DNA of 64,000 nt from Pseudomonas putida (lineage in GTDB: Bacteria; Pseudomonadota; Gammaproteobacteria; Pseudomonadales; Pseudomonadaceae): positions 124,001 to 188,000 of the forward strand of contig NZ_JANHLK010000007.1 of assembly GCF_028682635.1 (NCBI RefSeq), written 5' to 3'. Shown in pieces: positions 17,072 through 25,507 of this stretch. Position numbers and translations under genes: made by a program. The first letter of the stretch is position 1; the number at the start of each line of letters is the position of its first letter. A model generated the notes under the pieces. That model had not been told where the DNA came from. It worked only from the letters and a program-made list of their open reading frames with translations, and did not search any database.

Positions 17072-18010
17072 ATGCGCTGGATGCTGCTGTTGTTGATCGG
17101 CCTGGGCCTGCCGGCCATGGCCGAACTCGAGTACTCGCTCAAGCCCAGGCAGATCGCCGAAGACACCTGGCTGCTCGAAGGCAGCACCGACAATTTCGCC
17201 AGGGATAACGGTGGCAACATCGTCAACACGGCGTTCATCGTGACCGAGCGGGGCGTGGTGGTGATCGATACCGGACCGTCCAGGCGTTATGGCGAGGCCA
17301 TGCGCCGGGCCATCGCGGCGACCACCGACAAGCCGGTGATCCAGGTGCTGTTGACCCATCATCACCCCGACCATGTGCTGGGCAACCAGGCGTTTACCGA
17401 CGTGCCGATTGGCGCACTGGCCGGCACCAGCGAGCTGCTGCAAAAGCAGGGCGATGCCATGGCCGAGAACATGTACCGGCTGGTGGGCGACTGGATGCGC
17501 GGCACCGAAGTGGTGTTGCCGACGCAGGCGCTGACGCCGGGTGTGGAAAGTTTTGGGAATCACGATTTGCGCCTGCTGAGCCTGGGTGGGCATACAGGTG
17601 CGGATCTGGCTATTCTCGACCAGAAAACCGGCGTGCTATTCGCCGGGGACCTGGTGTTTTATCAGCGGGCGCTGACCACGCCCAACAGTCCGGGGCTGGC
17701 GGTGTGGCTGGCCGACATCGCGACCCTGCAGGCTTTACCCTGGACACTGATCGTGCCCGGCCACGGCCCGGTCGCCAGCGATCCACAGCCCTTCGCGCAA
17801 ATGCGCGACTACCTGGGCTGGCTCGATCAGTTGATGCGCGACGGCGCGGCCAACGGCAGCGACATGAGCGAGATGATCCGCAGCCCGATTCCCGAGCGCT
17901 TTGCCGGGATCAACCTCAGCCGCTACGAATTGATCCGCAGCGTCAGTCATTTGTACCCGCGTTACGAGCGAGTGCAGATGACCCGAGTCGATTCCAACTC
18001 AAACAACTGA
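17072..18010 (+). CDS. Quinoprotein-relay zinc metallohydrolase (SoxH-like)
   Basis: This 312-residue metallo-beta-lactamase-fold protein starts at the ATG with AAGGAG six bases upstream; the open frame extends 60 codons further upstream but lies inside the SoxYZ gene. It has a short signal peptide (LLLLIGLGLPAMAE), the metal motif LTHHHPDHVLG (HxHxDH), LGGHTGADLAI, FAGDLVFY and PGHGPV. It belongs to the SoxH-related family found beside PQQ dehydrogenases. It probably hydrolyses a thioester or similar bond on the SoxYZ-like carrier; this is inferred from the pairing. Confidence 0.82.
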   Translation: MRWMLLLLIGLGLPAMAELEYSLKPRQIAEDTWLLEGSTDNFARDNGGNIVNTAFIVTERGVVVIDTGPSRRYGEAMRRAIAATTDKPVIQVLLTHHHPDHVLGNQAFTDVPIGALAGTSELLQKQGDAMAENMYRLVGDWMRGTEVVLPTQALTPGVESFGNHDLRLLSLGGHTGADLAILDQKTGVLFAGDLVFYQRALTTPNSPGLAVWLADIATLQALPWTLIVPGHGPVASDPQPFAQMRDYLGWLDQLMRDGAANGSDMSEMIRSPIPERFAGINLSRYELIRSVSHLYPRYERVQMTRVDSNSNN

Positions 18011-18020
18011 CCCACCCAAA

Positions 18021-18120
18021 TCCCCTGTGGGAGCGGGCTTGCTCGCGAAAGCGGTGTGCCAGGCAATACATACGTTGAATGTAAAGGCCTCTTCGCGAGC
18101 AAGCCCGCTCCCACAGGGGG
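18021..18120. repeat. REP pair (family A)
   Basis: Opposed TGTGGGAGCGGGCTTGCTCG copies follow the metallohydrolase stop. They separate the pedFG set from the pedH promoter. Confidence 0.85.
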
Positions 18121-18142
18121 TGTTGGTCGGCATCCGACCCTG

Positions 18143-18156
18143 TACCAAGGAACTAG
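18143..18156 (+). promoter_or_regulatory. TACCAAGG motif upstream of pedH
   Basis: TACCAAGGAACTAG matches the pedE/pedF element in 13 of 14 bases and ends 106 bases before the pedH start. A candidate -10 (AAGAAT, 18201) is placed as at pedF. Confidence 0.5.
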
Positions 18157-18216
18157 AAAACTCCACATTGCGGGCAATTGTTGTCCGGGCGGCGGCGCCC
18201 AAGAATCTGCACCAGA

Positions 18217-18233
18217 CCGGGAAAATTTCCCGG
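18217..18233. promoter_or_regulatory. Perfect palindrome CCGGGAAAATTTCCCGG before pedH
   Basis: This 17-base element lies 29 bases before the pedH start, probably in the leader or overlapping the transcript start. A relative lies upstream of pedE. It could be a repressor or metal-switch operator, or an RNA hairpin. Confidence 0.4.
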
Positions 18234-18262
18234 AAATAACAAAAACTGCAGAGGAAGCCGTC

Positions 18263-20038
18263 ATGACTCAACCCGCACGTCGCCAGCCCTTCGTCTTGAG
18301 CCTGCTGCTCAGTGCCATGCTGTTGTCCGGCCAGGCCTTGGCCGGGGTTTCCGACCAGGACATTCTCCAGGATCCCAAGAACCCCGAGCAGATCGTCACC
18401 AACGGCCTCGGCGTACAGGGTCAGCGCTACAGCCCGCTGGAGATCCTCAACGTCGACAACGTCAAGGAGCTGCGACCGGTGTGGGCGTTCTCCTTCGGCG
18501 GGGAAAAGCAGCGCGGCCAGCAGGCGCAGCCGATGATCAAGGACGGCGTGATGTACATGACCGGCTCCTATTCGCGGGTGTTCGCCGTGGATGCGCGTAC
18601 CGGCAAGAAGCTCTGGCAATACGATGCGCGCCTGCCGGATGACATCCGCCCCTGCTGCGACGTGATCAACCGTGGCGTCGCGCTGTACGGCGACCTGGTG
18701 ATCTTCGGCACCCTCGACGCCAAGCTCGTGGCGCTGAACAAGGACACCGGCAAGGTGGTCTGGAGCAAGAAAGTCGCCGACCACAAGGAAGGCTACTCGA
18801 TCAGCGCCGCGCCGCTGGTGATCAACGGCAAGCTGATCACCGGCGTGGCCGGTGGCGAGTTCGGCGTGGTTGGCAAGATCGAAGCCTACGACCCGAAGAA
18901 CGGTACTTTGCTGTGGAGCCGGCCAACGGTGGAAGGCCACATGGGTTACGTCTACAAGGACGGCAAGGCCGTGGAAAACGGCATCTCCGGCGGCGAAGCC
19001 GGCAAGACCTGGCCGGGCGACCTGTGGAAGACCGGCGGCGCCGCGCCTTGGCTGGGCGGTTATTACGACCCGGAAACCAACCTGCTGTTGTTCGGCACCG
19101 GCAACCCGGCGCCCTGGAACTCGCACCTGCGCCCTGGCGACAACCTCTACTCGTCGTCGCGCCTGGCGCTCAACCCGGACGACGGCACCATCAAGTGGCA
19201 CTTCCAGAGCACGCCCCACGACGGCTGGGACTATGACGGCGTCAACGAGTTGGTGTCGTTCAACTACACCGAGGGCGGCAAGGAAATCAAGGCGGCGGCC
19301 ACCGCTGACCGCAACGGTTTCTTCTACGTGCTGGACCGCACCAACGGCAAATTCATCCGCGGCTTCCCGTTCGTGGACAAGATCACCTGGGCCACCGGCC
19401 TGGATAAGACCGGTCGGCCGATCTACAACGAAGCCAGCCGTCCTGGCGCACCGGGCACGGAAGCCAAGGGCAGCTCGGTGTTCGTCGCGCCGGCCTTCCT
19501 CGGCGCGAAAAACTGGATGCCGATGGCCTACAACCGCGACACCGGCTTGTTCTACGTGCCGTCCAACGAATGGGGCATGGACATCTGGAACGAAGGCATC
19601 GCCTACAAGAAAGGCGCGGCGTTCCTCGGTGCCGGTTTCACCATCAAGCCGTTGAATGAAGACTACATCGGCGTGCTGCGGGCGATCGACCCGAAAACCG
19701 GCAAGGAAGTCTGGCGCCACAAGAACTTCGCGCCGCTGTGGGGCGGTGTGCTGACCACCAAGGGCAACCTGGTGTTCACTGGCACGCCGGAAGGCTTCCT
19801 GCAGGCGTTCAATGCCAAGACCGGCGAGAAGGTCTGGGAATTCCAGACCGGCTCCGGCGTGCTCGGCTCGCCCGTGACCTGGGAAATGGACGGCGAACAG
19901 TACGTCTCGGTGCTCTCCGGCTGGGGCGGCGCCGTGCCGCTGTGGGGCGGCGAAGTGGCCAAGCGGGTCAAGGACTTCAACCAGGGCGGCATGCTCTGGA
20001 CCTTCAAGTTGCCCAAAGACCTCGTTGCCAAACACTAA
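18263..20038 (+). CDS. pedH: Lanthanide-type PQQ-dependent alcohol dehydrogenase (PedH)
   Basis: This 591-residue periplasmic quinoprotein starts at the ATG after GAGGAAG; an open extension of 69 codons upstream runs through the REP and promoter and is rejected. It has a signal peptide ([16 protein letters not shown]), tryptophan-docking repeats, the RPCCDV adjacent-cysteine ring and the catalytic segment WDYDGVNEL. Catalytic Asp323 is followed two residues later by Asp325, the extra carboxylate that marks lanthanide-dependent enzymes (XoxF, PedH). It is functionally redundant with PedE and used when rare earths are present. Separate promoter from pedFG. Confidence 0.93.
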   Translation: MTQPARRQPFVLSLLLSAMLLSGQALAGVSDQDILQDPKNPEQIVTNGLGVQGQRYSPLEILNVDNVKELRPVWAFSFGGEKQRGQQAQPMIKDGVMYMTGSYSRVFAVDARTGKKLWQYDARLPDDIRPCCDVINRGVALYGDLVIFGTLDAKLVALNKDTGKVVWSKKVADHKEGYSISAAPLVINGKLITGVAGGEFGVVGKIEAYDPKNGTLLWSRPTVEGHMGYVYKDGKAVENGISGGEAGKTWPGDLWKTGGAAPWLGGYYDPETNLLLFGTGNPAPWNSHLRPGDNLYSSSRLALNPDDGTIKWHFQSTPHDGWDYDGVNELVSFNYTEGGKEIKAAATADRNGFFYVLDRTNGKFIRGFPFVDKITWATGLDKTGRPIYNEASRPGAPGTEAKGSSVFVAPAFLGAKNWMPMAYNRDTGLFYVPSNEWGMDIWNEGIAYKKGAAFLGAGFTIKPLNEDYIGVLRAIDPKTGKEVWRHKNFAPLWGGVLTTKGNLVFTGTPEGFLQAFNAKTGEKVWEFQTGSGVLGSPVTWEMDGEQYVSVLSGWGGAVPLWGGEVAKRVKDFNQGGMLWTFKLPKDLVAKH

Positions 20039-20089
20039 TCCCCAGTCCACCGCATAACCCCCCCACATTTGGGTGTGTGCAACGCCTAC

Positions 20090-20103
20090 GACCAAATGAC
20101 GAG
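20090..20103 (+). promoter_or_regulatory. Degenerate TACCAAGG-like site upstream of pedI
   Basis: GACCAAATGACGAG matches the pedF motif in 10 of 14 bases, 102 bases before the pedI start. The spacing agrees with pedF and pedH but the match is weak. Confidence 0.25.
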
Positions 20104-20122
20104 AGCCCCTCCTGCCAACGAT

Positions 20123-20129
20123 GCATTCG
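20123..20129 (+). promoter_or_regulatory. GCATTCG box upstream of pedI/exaC
   Basis: GCATTCG lies 76 bases before the start codon, followed after 18-19 bases by a good -10 (TAGTAT). The box occupies the -35 region, as expected for a class II activator site. Confidence 0.45.
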
Positions 20130-20205
20130 TCTGGCGTGCGGGGCTCACTAGTATCGGTGCATCGCCTGTCGGCACGACAGGCATCGACCCAGACAGAGGC
20201 CCACC

Positions 20206-21726
20206 ATGATCTACGCCCAACCCGGAACACCTGGCGCCGTCGTGACGTTCAAGCCACGCTACGGCAACTTCATCGGTGGCGAATTCGTCGCGCCGGTCAA
20301 TGGCGAGTACTTCACCAACACCTCGCCGGTCAACGGCGAAGTGATCGCCGAATTCCCGCGCTCAAGCGCCGCCGACATCGACAAGGCCCTGGACGCCGCC
20401 CATGCCGCCGCCGATGCCTGGGGCAAGACCTCGGCCCAGGACCGCTCCCTGGTGCTGTTGAAAATCGCCGACCGCATCGAGCAGAACCTGGAAATCCTCG
20501 CCGTCACCGAAACCTGGGACAACGGCAAGGCCGTGCGCGAAACCCTCAACGCCGACGTGCCCCTGGCGGCCGACCATTTCCGTTACTTCGCCGGCTGCAT
20601 CCGCGCCCAGGAAGGCGGCGCCGCCGAGATCAACGAACTGACCACCGCCTATCACTTCCACGAACCCCTGGGCGTGGTGGGGCAGATCATTCCGTGGAAC
20701 TTCCCGCTGCTGATGGCTGCCTGGAAACTCGCGCCAGCATTGGCGGCAGGCAACTGCATCGTGCTCAAGCCCGCAGAACAAACGCCGCTGTCGATCATGG
20801 TCTTCGCCGAACTGATCGCCGACCTGCTGCCTGCCGGCGTGCTGAACATCGTCCAGGGATTCGGTCGCGAAGCCGGGGAGGCCCTCGCCACCAGCAAGCG
20901 CATCGCCAAGATCGCCTTCACCGGCTCGACCCCGGTGGGCGCGCACATCATGCATTGCGCCGCCGAGAACATCATTCCGAGCACCGTTGAGCTGGGCGGC
21001 AAGTCGCCGAACATCTTCTTCGAAGACATCATGAACGCGGAACCTGCGTTCATCGAAAAAGCCGCCGAAGGCCTGGTGCTGGCGTTCTTCAACCAGGGCG
21101 AAGTGTGCACCTGTCCGTCCCGGGCCCTGGTGCAGGAGTCGATCTACGAACCCTTCATGGCCGAAGTCATGAAGAAGATCGTCAAGATCAAGCGCGGCAA
21201 CCCGCTGGACACCGAGACCATGGTCGGCGCCCAGGCTTCCGAACAGCAATACGACAAGATCCTCTCGTACCTGGCCATCGCCCAGGAGGAGGGCGCCGAA
21301 CTGCTCACCGGCGGCGCGGCCGAGCGTCTGGAGGGCGACCTGTCCAGCGGCTATTACATCCAGCCGACGCTGCTCAAGGGCCACAACAAGATGCGCGTGT
21401 TCCAGGAGGAAATCTTCGGGCCGGTGGTGGGCGTCACCACGTTCAAGGACGAAGCCGAGGCACTGGCCATCGCCAACGACAGCGAGTTCGGCCTCGGTGC
21501 CGGCCTGTGGACCCGCGACATCAACCGCGCCTACCGCATGGGCCGGGCGATCAAGGCCGGGCGCGTGTGGACCAACTGCTACCACCTGTACCCGGCCCAT
21601 GCGGCGTTCGGCGGGTACAAGAAGTCCGGTGTCGGCCGGGAGAACCACAAGATGATGCTCGACCATTACCAGCAGACCAAGAACCTGCTGGTGAGCTACG
21701 ACATCAATCCGTTGGGGTTCTTCTGA
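20206..21726 (+). CDS. pedI: NAD-dependent aldehyde dehydrogenase PedI/ExaC
   Basis: This 506-residue cytoplasmic aldehyde dehydrogenase oxidises the acetaldehyde (or other aldehyde) formed by the periplasmic alcohol dehydrogenases. It shows the substrate-entry motif [20 protein letters not shown], coenzyme-loop FTGSTPVG, general-base motif [11 protein letters not shown] (Glu) and nucleophile motif [12 protein letters not shown] (Cys). Its length is normal for the family. It lies between pedH and pqqA with its own promoter region, consistent with P. aeruginosa exaC and P. putida pedI. An REP element follows it. Confidence 0.92.
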   Translation: MIYAQPGTPGAVVTFKPRYGNFIGGEFVAPVNGEYFTNTSPVNGEVIAEFPRSSAADIDKALDAAHAAADAWGKTSAQDRSLVLLKIADRIEQNLEILAVTETWDNGKAVRETLNADVPLAADHFRYFAGCIRAQEGGAAEINELTTAYHFHEPLGVVGQIIPWNFPLLMAAWKLAPALAAGNCIVLKPAEQTPLSIMVFAELIADLLPAGVLNIVQGFGREAGEALATSKRIAKIAFTGSTPVGAHIMHCAAENIIPSTVELGGKSPNIFFEDIMNAEPAFIEKAAEGLVLAFFNQGEVCTCPSRALVQESIYEPFMAEVMKKIVKIKRGNPLDTETMVGAQASEQQYDKILSYLAIAQEEGAELLTGGAAERLEGDLSSGYYIQPTLLKGHNKMRVFQEEIFGPVVGVTTFKDEAEALAIANDSEFGLGAGLWTRDINRAYRMGRAIKAGRVWTNCYHLYPAHAAFGGYKKSGVGRENHKMMLDHYQQTKNLLVSYDINPLGFF

Positions 21727-21751
21727 TCCCTTGAATTCACCGCGAAACAAA

Positions 21752-21842
21752 ATGTGGGAGCGGGCTTGCTCGCGAAAGCGGAGTGTCAGTCAACCATCTT
21801 GTTGAATGTGACGCCGCCTTCGCGAGCAAGCCCGCTCCCACA
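21752..21842. repeat. REP pair (family A)
   Basis: Opposed TGTGGGAGCGGGCTTGCTCG copies lie between pedI and pqqA. Confidence 0.85.
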
Positions 21843-21873
21843 TGGGTATGTGGGGTATTGGAAATTTGTGTCA

Positions 21874-21885
21874 CCCCCCCCCCCC
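21874..21885 (+). repeat. Run of twelve C residues upstream of pqqA
   Basis: A homopolymer of 12 cytosines lies about 106 bases before the pqqA start, directly before TACCAA and 33 bases before the GCATTCG box. Such tracts are prone to slippage and to assembly error. Confidence 0.7.
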
Positions 21886-21918
21886 TACCAAATCACCCCC
21901 AAACCTCCTTCGAAAGTA

Positions 21919-21925
21919 GCATTCG
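21919..21925 (+). promoter_or_regulatory. GCATTCG box upstream of pqqA
   Basis: GCATTCG, within AAGTAGCATTCG (21914-21925) shared with nosP, lies 66 bases before pqqA. A possible -10 (ATTAAT) follows at 18-19 bases. Confidence 0.45.
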
Positions 21926-21991
21926 ACCCCCTGGCCCACCGTGCATTAATGGCTCTACCGGAATCGCCCGGCACAAGAAGAGGAATGACCC

Positions 21992-22063
21992 ATGTGGACT
22001 AAACCCGCGTTTACCGATCTGCGCATTGGCTTCGAAGTGACGATGTATTTCGCCAACCGTTGA
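21992..22063 (+). CDS. pqqA: PQQ precursor peptide PqqA
   Basis: This 23-residue peptide is the ribosomally made precursor of PQQ. It begins MWTKPAFTDL and contains the conserved EVTMY core, in which Glu15 and Tyr19 are cross-linked by PqqE to build the cofactor; the rest is discarded. An AGAGGAA ribosome site precedes the ATG. It heads the pqqABCDE cluster, and its transcript is expected to exceed those of the downstream enzyme genes. Length and core match other Pseudomonas PqqA peptides. Confidence 0.97.
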   Translation: MWTKPAFTDLRIGFEVTMYFANR

Positions 22064-22118
22064 TTGATCACCCGGCCAGCCGTGGCGTTGGCCGGGCCTG
22101 CCTTCTGGAGCATTGCCC

Positions 22119-23033
22119 ATGCACATCCGCGTTCTCGGTTCCGCCGCCGGCGGTGGTTTCCCGCAGTGGAACTGCAACTGCCGCCAGTGCGCCGGTGTGC
22201 GCAATGGCAGTGTGCGGGCCCAGCGTCGCACGCAGTCGTCGATCGCCCTGAGCGACAACGGTGTGGACTGGGTGCTGTGCAATGCTTCACCGGACATCCG
22301 CGCACAACTCGACAGTTTTGCGCCGCTGCAGCCGGCGCGGCGTTTGCGCGACAGCGCCATCGCCGGCGTGGTGCTGCTGGACAGCCAGATCGATCACTGC
22401 ACCGGGCTGCTGAGCCTGCGCGAAGGCTGCCCGCATGACGTGTGGTGCACCGAGCGGGTTCATCAGGACCTCAGCAGCGGCTTCCCGTTGTTCACCATGC
22501 TCGGTCACTGGAACGGCGGCTTGCAGTGGCAACCGGTCGGACTGGACCGCGAGCCCTTCCAGATCGCGGCCTGCGCGCAGTTGCAGTTTCGCGCGATTCC
22601 ATTGGTCAGTAACGCGCCGCCGTATTCACCCAATCGCGGCAACCCGCAACCGGGCGACACCATCGGTTTGTTCATCGAAGACCCGCTTAGCGGCGCCTCG
22701 CTGTTCTACGCGCCGGGCCTTGGGCAGATCGACGATGAGGTGCTGGCCTGGATGCAGCGCGCCGATTGCCTGTTGCTCGACGGCACCCTGTGGCGCGACG
22801 ACGAGATGCGTATTTGCGAAGTCGGGCAGAACCTGGGCAGCGAAATGGGCCACCTGGCGCAAAGTGGGCCCGGCGGTATGCTGGAAGTGCTGGAGGGTTT
22901 CCCCGGCCAGCGCAAGGTGCTGATCCACATCAACAACACCAATCCGATCCTCGATGAAGACTCGGCCGAGCGGGCCCTGCTGGAGCGGCGGGGGATTGAA
23001 GTGGCTTATGACGGCATGAGCATTGTGTTGTAG
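22119..23033 (+). CDS. pqqB: PQQ biosynthesis protein PqqB
   Basis: This 304-residue metallo-beta-lactamase-fold protein acts in PQQ synthesis, where it is proposed to hydroxylate the Tyr-derived part of the cross-linked Glu-Tyr intermediate. It shows [20 protein letters not shown] at the start and the modified metal region [12 protein letters not shown]. The chosen ATG has GGAG eight bases upstream; a TTG two codons earlier is unlikely. The gap from pqqA is 55 bases and an REP element follows the gene. Confidence 0.95.
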   Translation: MHIRVLGSAAGGGFPQWNCNCRQCAGVRNGSVRAQRRTQSSIALSDNGVDWVLCNASPDIRAQLDSFAPLQPARRLRDSAIAGVVLLDSQIDHCTGLLSLREGCPHDVWCTERVHQDLSSGFPLFTMLGHWNGGLQWQPVGLDREPFQIAACAQLQFRAIPLVSNAPPYSPNRGNPQPGDTIGLFIEDPLSGASLFYAPGLGQIDDEVLAWMQRADCLLLDGTLWRDDEMRICEVGQNLGSEMGHLAQSGPGGMLEVLEGFPGQRKVLIHINNTNPILDEDSAERALLERRGIEVAYDGMSIVL

Positions 23034-23040
23034 CTAATGG

Positions 23041-23113
23041 CCCCTTCGCGAGCAAGCCCGCTCCCACAATGAAACGCATTCCCCCTGTGGGAGCGGGCTT
23101 GCTCGCGAAGGCG
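23041..23113. repeat. REP pair inside the pqq cluster
   Basis: Opposed REP halves with a short spacer fill the pqqB-pqqC gap. They could set differential stability of upstream and downstream messages. Confidence 0.85.
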
Positions 23114-23147
23114 TCAGTTCAGACACCGCCAAATCCGGAGACCGGCA

Positions 23148-23900
23148 ATGACCGACACCCCCATGACCCCCAGCGAATTCGAGCAGGCCCTGCGCGCCAA
23201 GGGCGCCTGCTACCACATCCATCACCCCTTCCACCAAGCCATGTACGCCGGCCGCGCCAGCCGCGCACAGATCCAGGGCTGGGTCGCCAATCGCTTCTAC
23301 TACCAGCTCAACATCCCGCTCAAGGACGCGGCGATCCTGGCCAACTGCCCGGATCGCGAAGTGCGCCGGGAATGGCTGCAACGGATCATCGATCATGACG
23401 GTACGCCTGGCAGCGAGGGCGGCATCGAAGCCTGGCTGCGCCTGGGCGAGGCGGTGGGGCTCGACCGCGAGCAAATCCTCTCCCAGGAGCTGGTGCTCCC
23501 CGGCGTACGGTTCGCCGTGGATGCCTACGTCAATTTCGCCCGGCGTGCCAGCTGGCAGGAAGCGGCCAGCAGCTCGTTGACCGAGCTGTTCGCGCCGCAG
23601 ATCCATCAGTCGCGGCTCGATGCCTGGCCGACCCATTACCCGTGGATCGACCCCGCCGGCTACGACTACTTCCGCACGCGCCTGAGCCAGGCCCGACGGG
23701 ATGTCGAACACGGCTTGCGCATCACCCTGGCCCACTACGTCACCCTCGAGGCCCAGCAACGCATGCTGCAGATCCTGCAATTCAAGCTCGACGTGCTGTG
23801 GAGCATGCTCGACGCCATGAGCATGGCCTATGAGCTGGAGCGCCCGCCGTATCACACGGTGACAACCGAGCGCGTCTGGCATCGGGGGATCGCGCTGTGA
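23148..23900 (+). CDS. pqqC: Pyrroloquinoline-quinone synthase PqqC
   Basis: This 250-residue cofactor-free oxidase catalyses the last step of PQQ synthesis, ring closure and eight-electron oxidation of AHQQ. It is an all-helical, haem-oxygenase-like protein. Conserved stretches include [50 protein letters not shown] and [18 protein letters not shown], which carry the His, Arg, Tyr and Lys residues of the active site. Its stop overlaps the pqqD start by four bases, so the two are coupled. Confidence 0.96.
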   Translation: MTDTPMTPSEFEQALRAKGACYHIHHPFHQAMYAGRASRAQIQGWVANRFYYQLNIPLKDAAILANCPDREVRREWLQRIIDHDGTPGSEGGIEAWLRLGEAVGLDREQILSQELVLPGVRFAVDAYVNFARRASWQEAASSSLTELFAPQIHQSRLDAWPTHYPWIDPAGYDYFRTRLSQARRDVEHGLRITLAHYVTLEAQQRMLQILQFKLDVLWSMLDAMSMAYELERPPYHTVTTERVWHRGIAL

Positions 23901-24169
23901 GCCTGGTCAAACGCGCGCATTCACCGACGCTGCGCCCGGGTTTTCGCTTGCAGTGGGAACCGCGCCAGGACTGCCACGTGTTGCTCTACCCCGAAGGCAT
24001 GATCAAGCTCAACGCCAGTGCGGGGCAGATTCTCGAGCTGCTGGACGGCCAGCGCAGCGTCGCGGCGATCATCGACCGGCTGACCGCGAGTTTTCCTGAG
24101 GTGCCGGGCATCGACGAGGACGTGCTGGCTTTCCTGGAGGTGGCCCATGCGCAATTCTGGATCGAGTGA
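23897..24169 (+). CDS. pqqD: PQQ peptide chaperone PqqD
   Basis: This 90-residue protein of the RiPP recognition element family binds the PqqA leader and presents it to PqqE. It shows [22 protein letters not shown] and the conserved helix [18 protein letters not shown], with a winged-helix fold. It overlaps pqqC by 4 bases and pqqE by 23 bases, so the three are made together. A separate small PqqD, not fused to PqqC, is the usual arrangement in Pseudomonas. Confidence 0.95.
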   Translation: MSLVKRAHSPTLRPGFRLQWEPRQDCHVLLYPEGMIKLNASAGQILELLDGQRSVAAIIDRLTASFPEVPGIDEDVLAFLEVAHAQFWIE

Positions 24170-25289
24170 CGCGCTGCCGGGGCCGCCGTTGTGGCTGCTG
24201 GCGGAGCTGACCTATCGCTGTCCGTTGCAGTGTCCGTATTGCTCCAATCCCCTGGATTTCGCCCGCCACGGCGAGGAACTGGACACCGAGGAATGGATTC
24301 GCGTGTTCCGTGAGGCGCGCGAAATGGGCGCCGCGCAATTGGGCTTTTCCGGTGGCGAACCGTTGGTGCGGCCCGACCTGGCCGAGTTGATCAAGGCCGC
24401 GCGGGACATGGGTTACTACACCAACCTGATCACCTCGGGCATCGGCCTGACCGAGCAGAAGGTGCGTGACTTCAAGGTCGCCGGGCTCGATCACATCCAG
24501 ATCAGTTTCCAGGCCGCCGACGAAGCGGTGAACAACATGCTCGCCGGCTCGCGCAAGGCCTTTGCGCAGAAGCTGGCGATGGCCCGGGCGGTGAAAGCCC
24601 AGGGTTATCCGATGGTGCTGAACTTCGTCACCCATCGGCACAACATCGATGACATCGCCAGGATCATTGATCTGTGCCTGGAGCTGGAAGCGGATTTCGT
24701 CGAATTGGCCACCTGCCAGTTCTATGGCTGGGCCGAGCTCAACCGCGTCGGCCTGTTGCCGACCCGGGAGCAATTGCAACGGGCCGAGCGCATTACCAAC
24801 GAGTATCGTGAGCGTCTTGAGGCCCAGGGGCACCCCTGCAAGCTGATTTTCGTCACCCCCGATTACTACGAAGAACGTCCCAAGACTTGCATGAACGGCT
24901 GGGCCAACCTGTTTCTCGACATCACCCCGGACGGCACGGCGCTGCCTTGCCACAGCGCCCGGCAATTGCCGGTGCAGTTTCCCAACGTGCGCGAGCACAG
25001 CATCGAGCACATCTGGAACCAATCGTTGGGTTTCAACCGTTTTCGTGGCGATGACTGGATGAAGGAGCCGTGTCGTTCCTGCGATGAAAAACACAAGGAC
25101 CTGGGGGGCTGCCGCTGCCAGGCGTTCATGCTCACCGGCGACGCGGCCAATGCCGACCCTGTGTGCAGCAAGTCGCCCCATCACGGGGTGATCCTCAAGG
25201 CCCGCGAAGAAGCAGAGGCGCCGGGGCAGGGCATGGAGCACCTGACGTTGCGCAATGCGAAGGCTTCGCAGCTGATCTACCGCGGATGA
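24147..25289 (+). CDS. pqqE: Radical SAM PqqA Glu-Tyr cross-linking enzyme PqqE
   Basis: This 380-residue radical SAM enzyme forms the carbon-carbon bond between Glu15 and Tyr19 of PqqA. The SAM cluster motif is C25-x3-C29-x2-C32 in [20 protein letters not shown] supplies the GGE element. A C-terminal SPASM domain has cysteines in [17 protein letters not shown] and [16 protein letters not shown] for auxiliary iron-sulfur clusters. It ends the pqqABCDE set. pqqF is not present in the window and pqqH, which follows pqqE in P. aeruginosa, is absent here. Confidence 0.96.
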   Translation: MRNSGSSDALPGPPLWLLAELTYRCPLQCPYCSNPLDFARHGEELDTEEWIRVFREAREMGAAQLGFSGGEPLVRPDLAELIKAARDMGYYTNLITSGIGLTEQKVRDFKVAGLDHIQISFQAADEAVNNMLAGSRKAFAQKLAMARAVKAQGYPMVLNFVTHRHNIDDIARIIDLCLELEADFVELATCQFYGWAELNRVGLLPTREQLQRAERITNEYRERLEAQGHPCKLIFVTPDYYEERPKTCMNGWANLFLDITPDGTALPCHSARQLPVQFPNVREHSIEHIWNQSLGFNRFRGDDWMKEPCRSCDEKHKDLGGCRCQAFMLTGDAANADPVCSKSPHHGVILKAREEAEAPGQGMEHLTLRNAKASQLIYRG

Positions 25290-25303
25290 CCCTGGCAACA
25301 CCC

Positions 25304-25412
25304 CCCCCTGTAGGAGCGAGCTTGCTCGCGAAGAACCCGAGAGCGCCGCTGAGTGTCAGGCTCCCAGCGTTATCGTTGACGACCATCGCGAGCAAGCTCG
25401 CTCCTACAGGGG
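25304..25412. repeat. REP pair (family A, TGTAGGAGCGAGCTTGCTCG)
   Basis: Opposed copies follow pqqE and occupy the place where pqqH lies in P. aeruginosa. Confidence 0.85.
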
Positions 25413-25443
25413 ACCTGCAGTGAACCCAGCCATTGGTCTGATT

Positions 25444-25450
25444 GCATTCG
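25444..25450 (+). promoter_or_regulatory. GCATTCG box upstream of ercA
   Basis: GCATTCG lies 57 bases before the ercA start. Unlike the other boxes, no convincing -10 follows at 18-19 bases, so this one is weaker. Confidence 0.3.
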
Positions 25451-25507
25451 CAGCCGGATGCTTTAGTGTGGACCTTACCTTCCAAAACAATAAAAACAGG
25501 CTTTCCA

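Noticed and set aside
14878..17238. 786-codon minus-strand frame opposite pedFG and the SoxYZ-like gene
   Set aside because: It spans several certain plus-strand genes and shows no family motif.
17999..20230. 743-codon minus-strand frame opposite pedH
   Set aside because: Antisense shadow; the plus strand encodes PedH with catalytic motifs.
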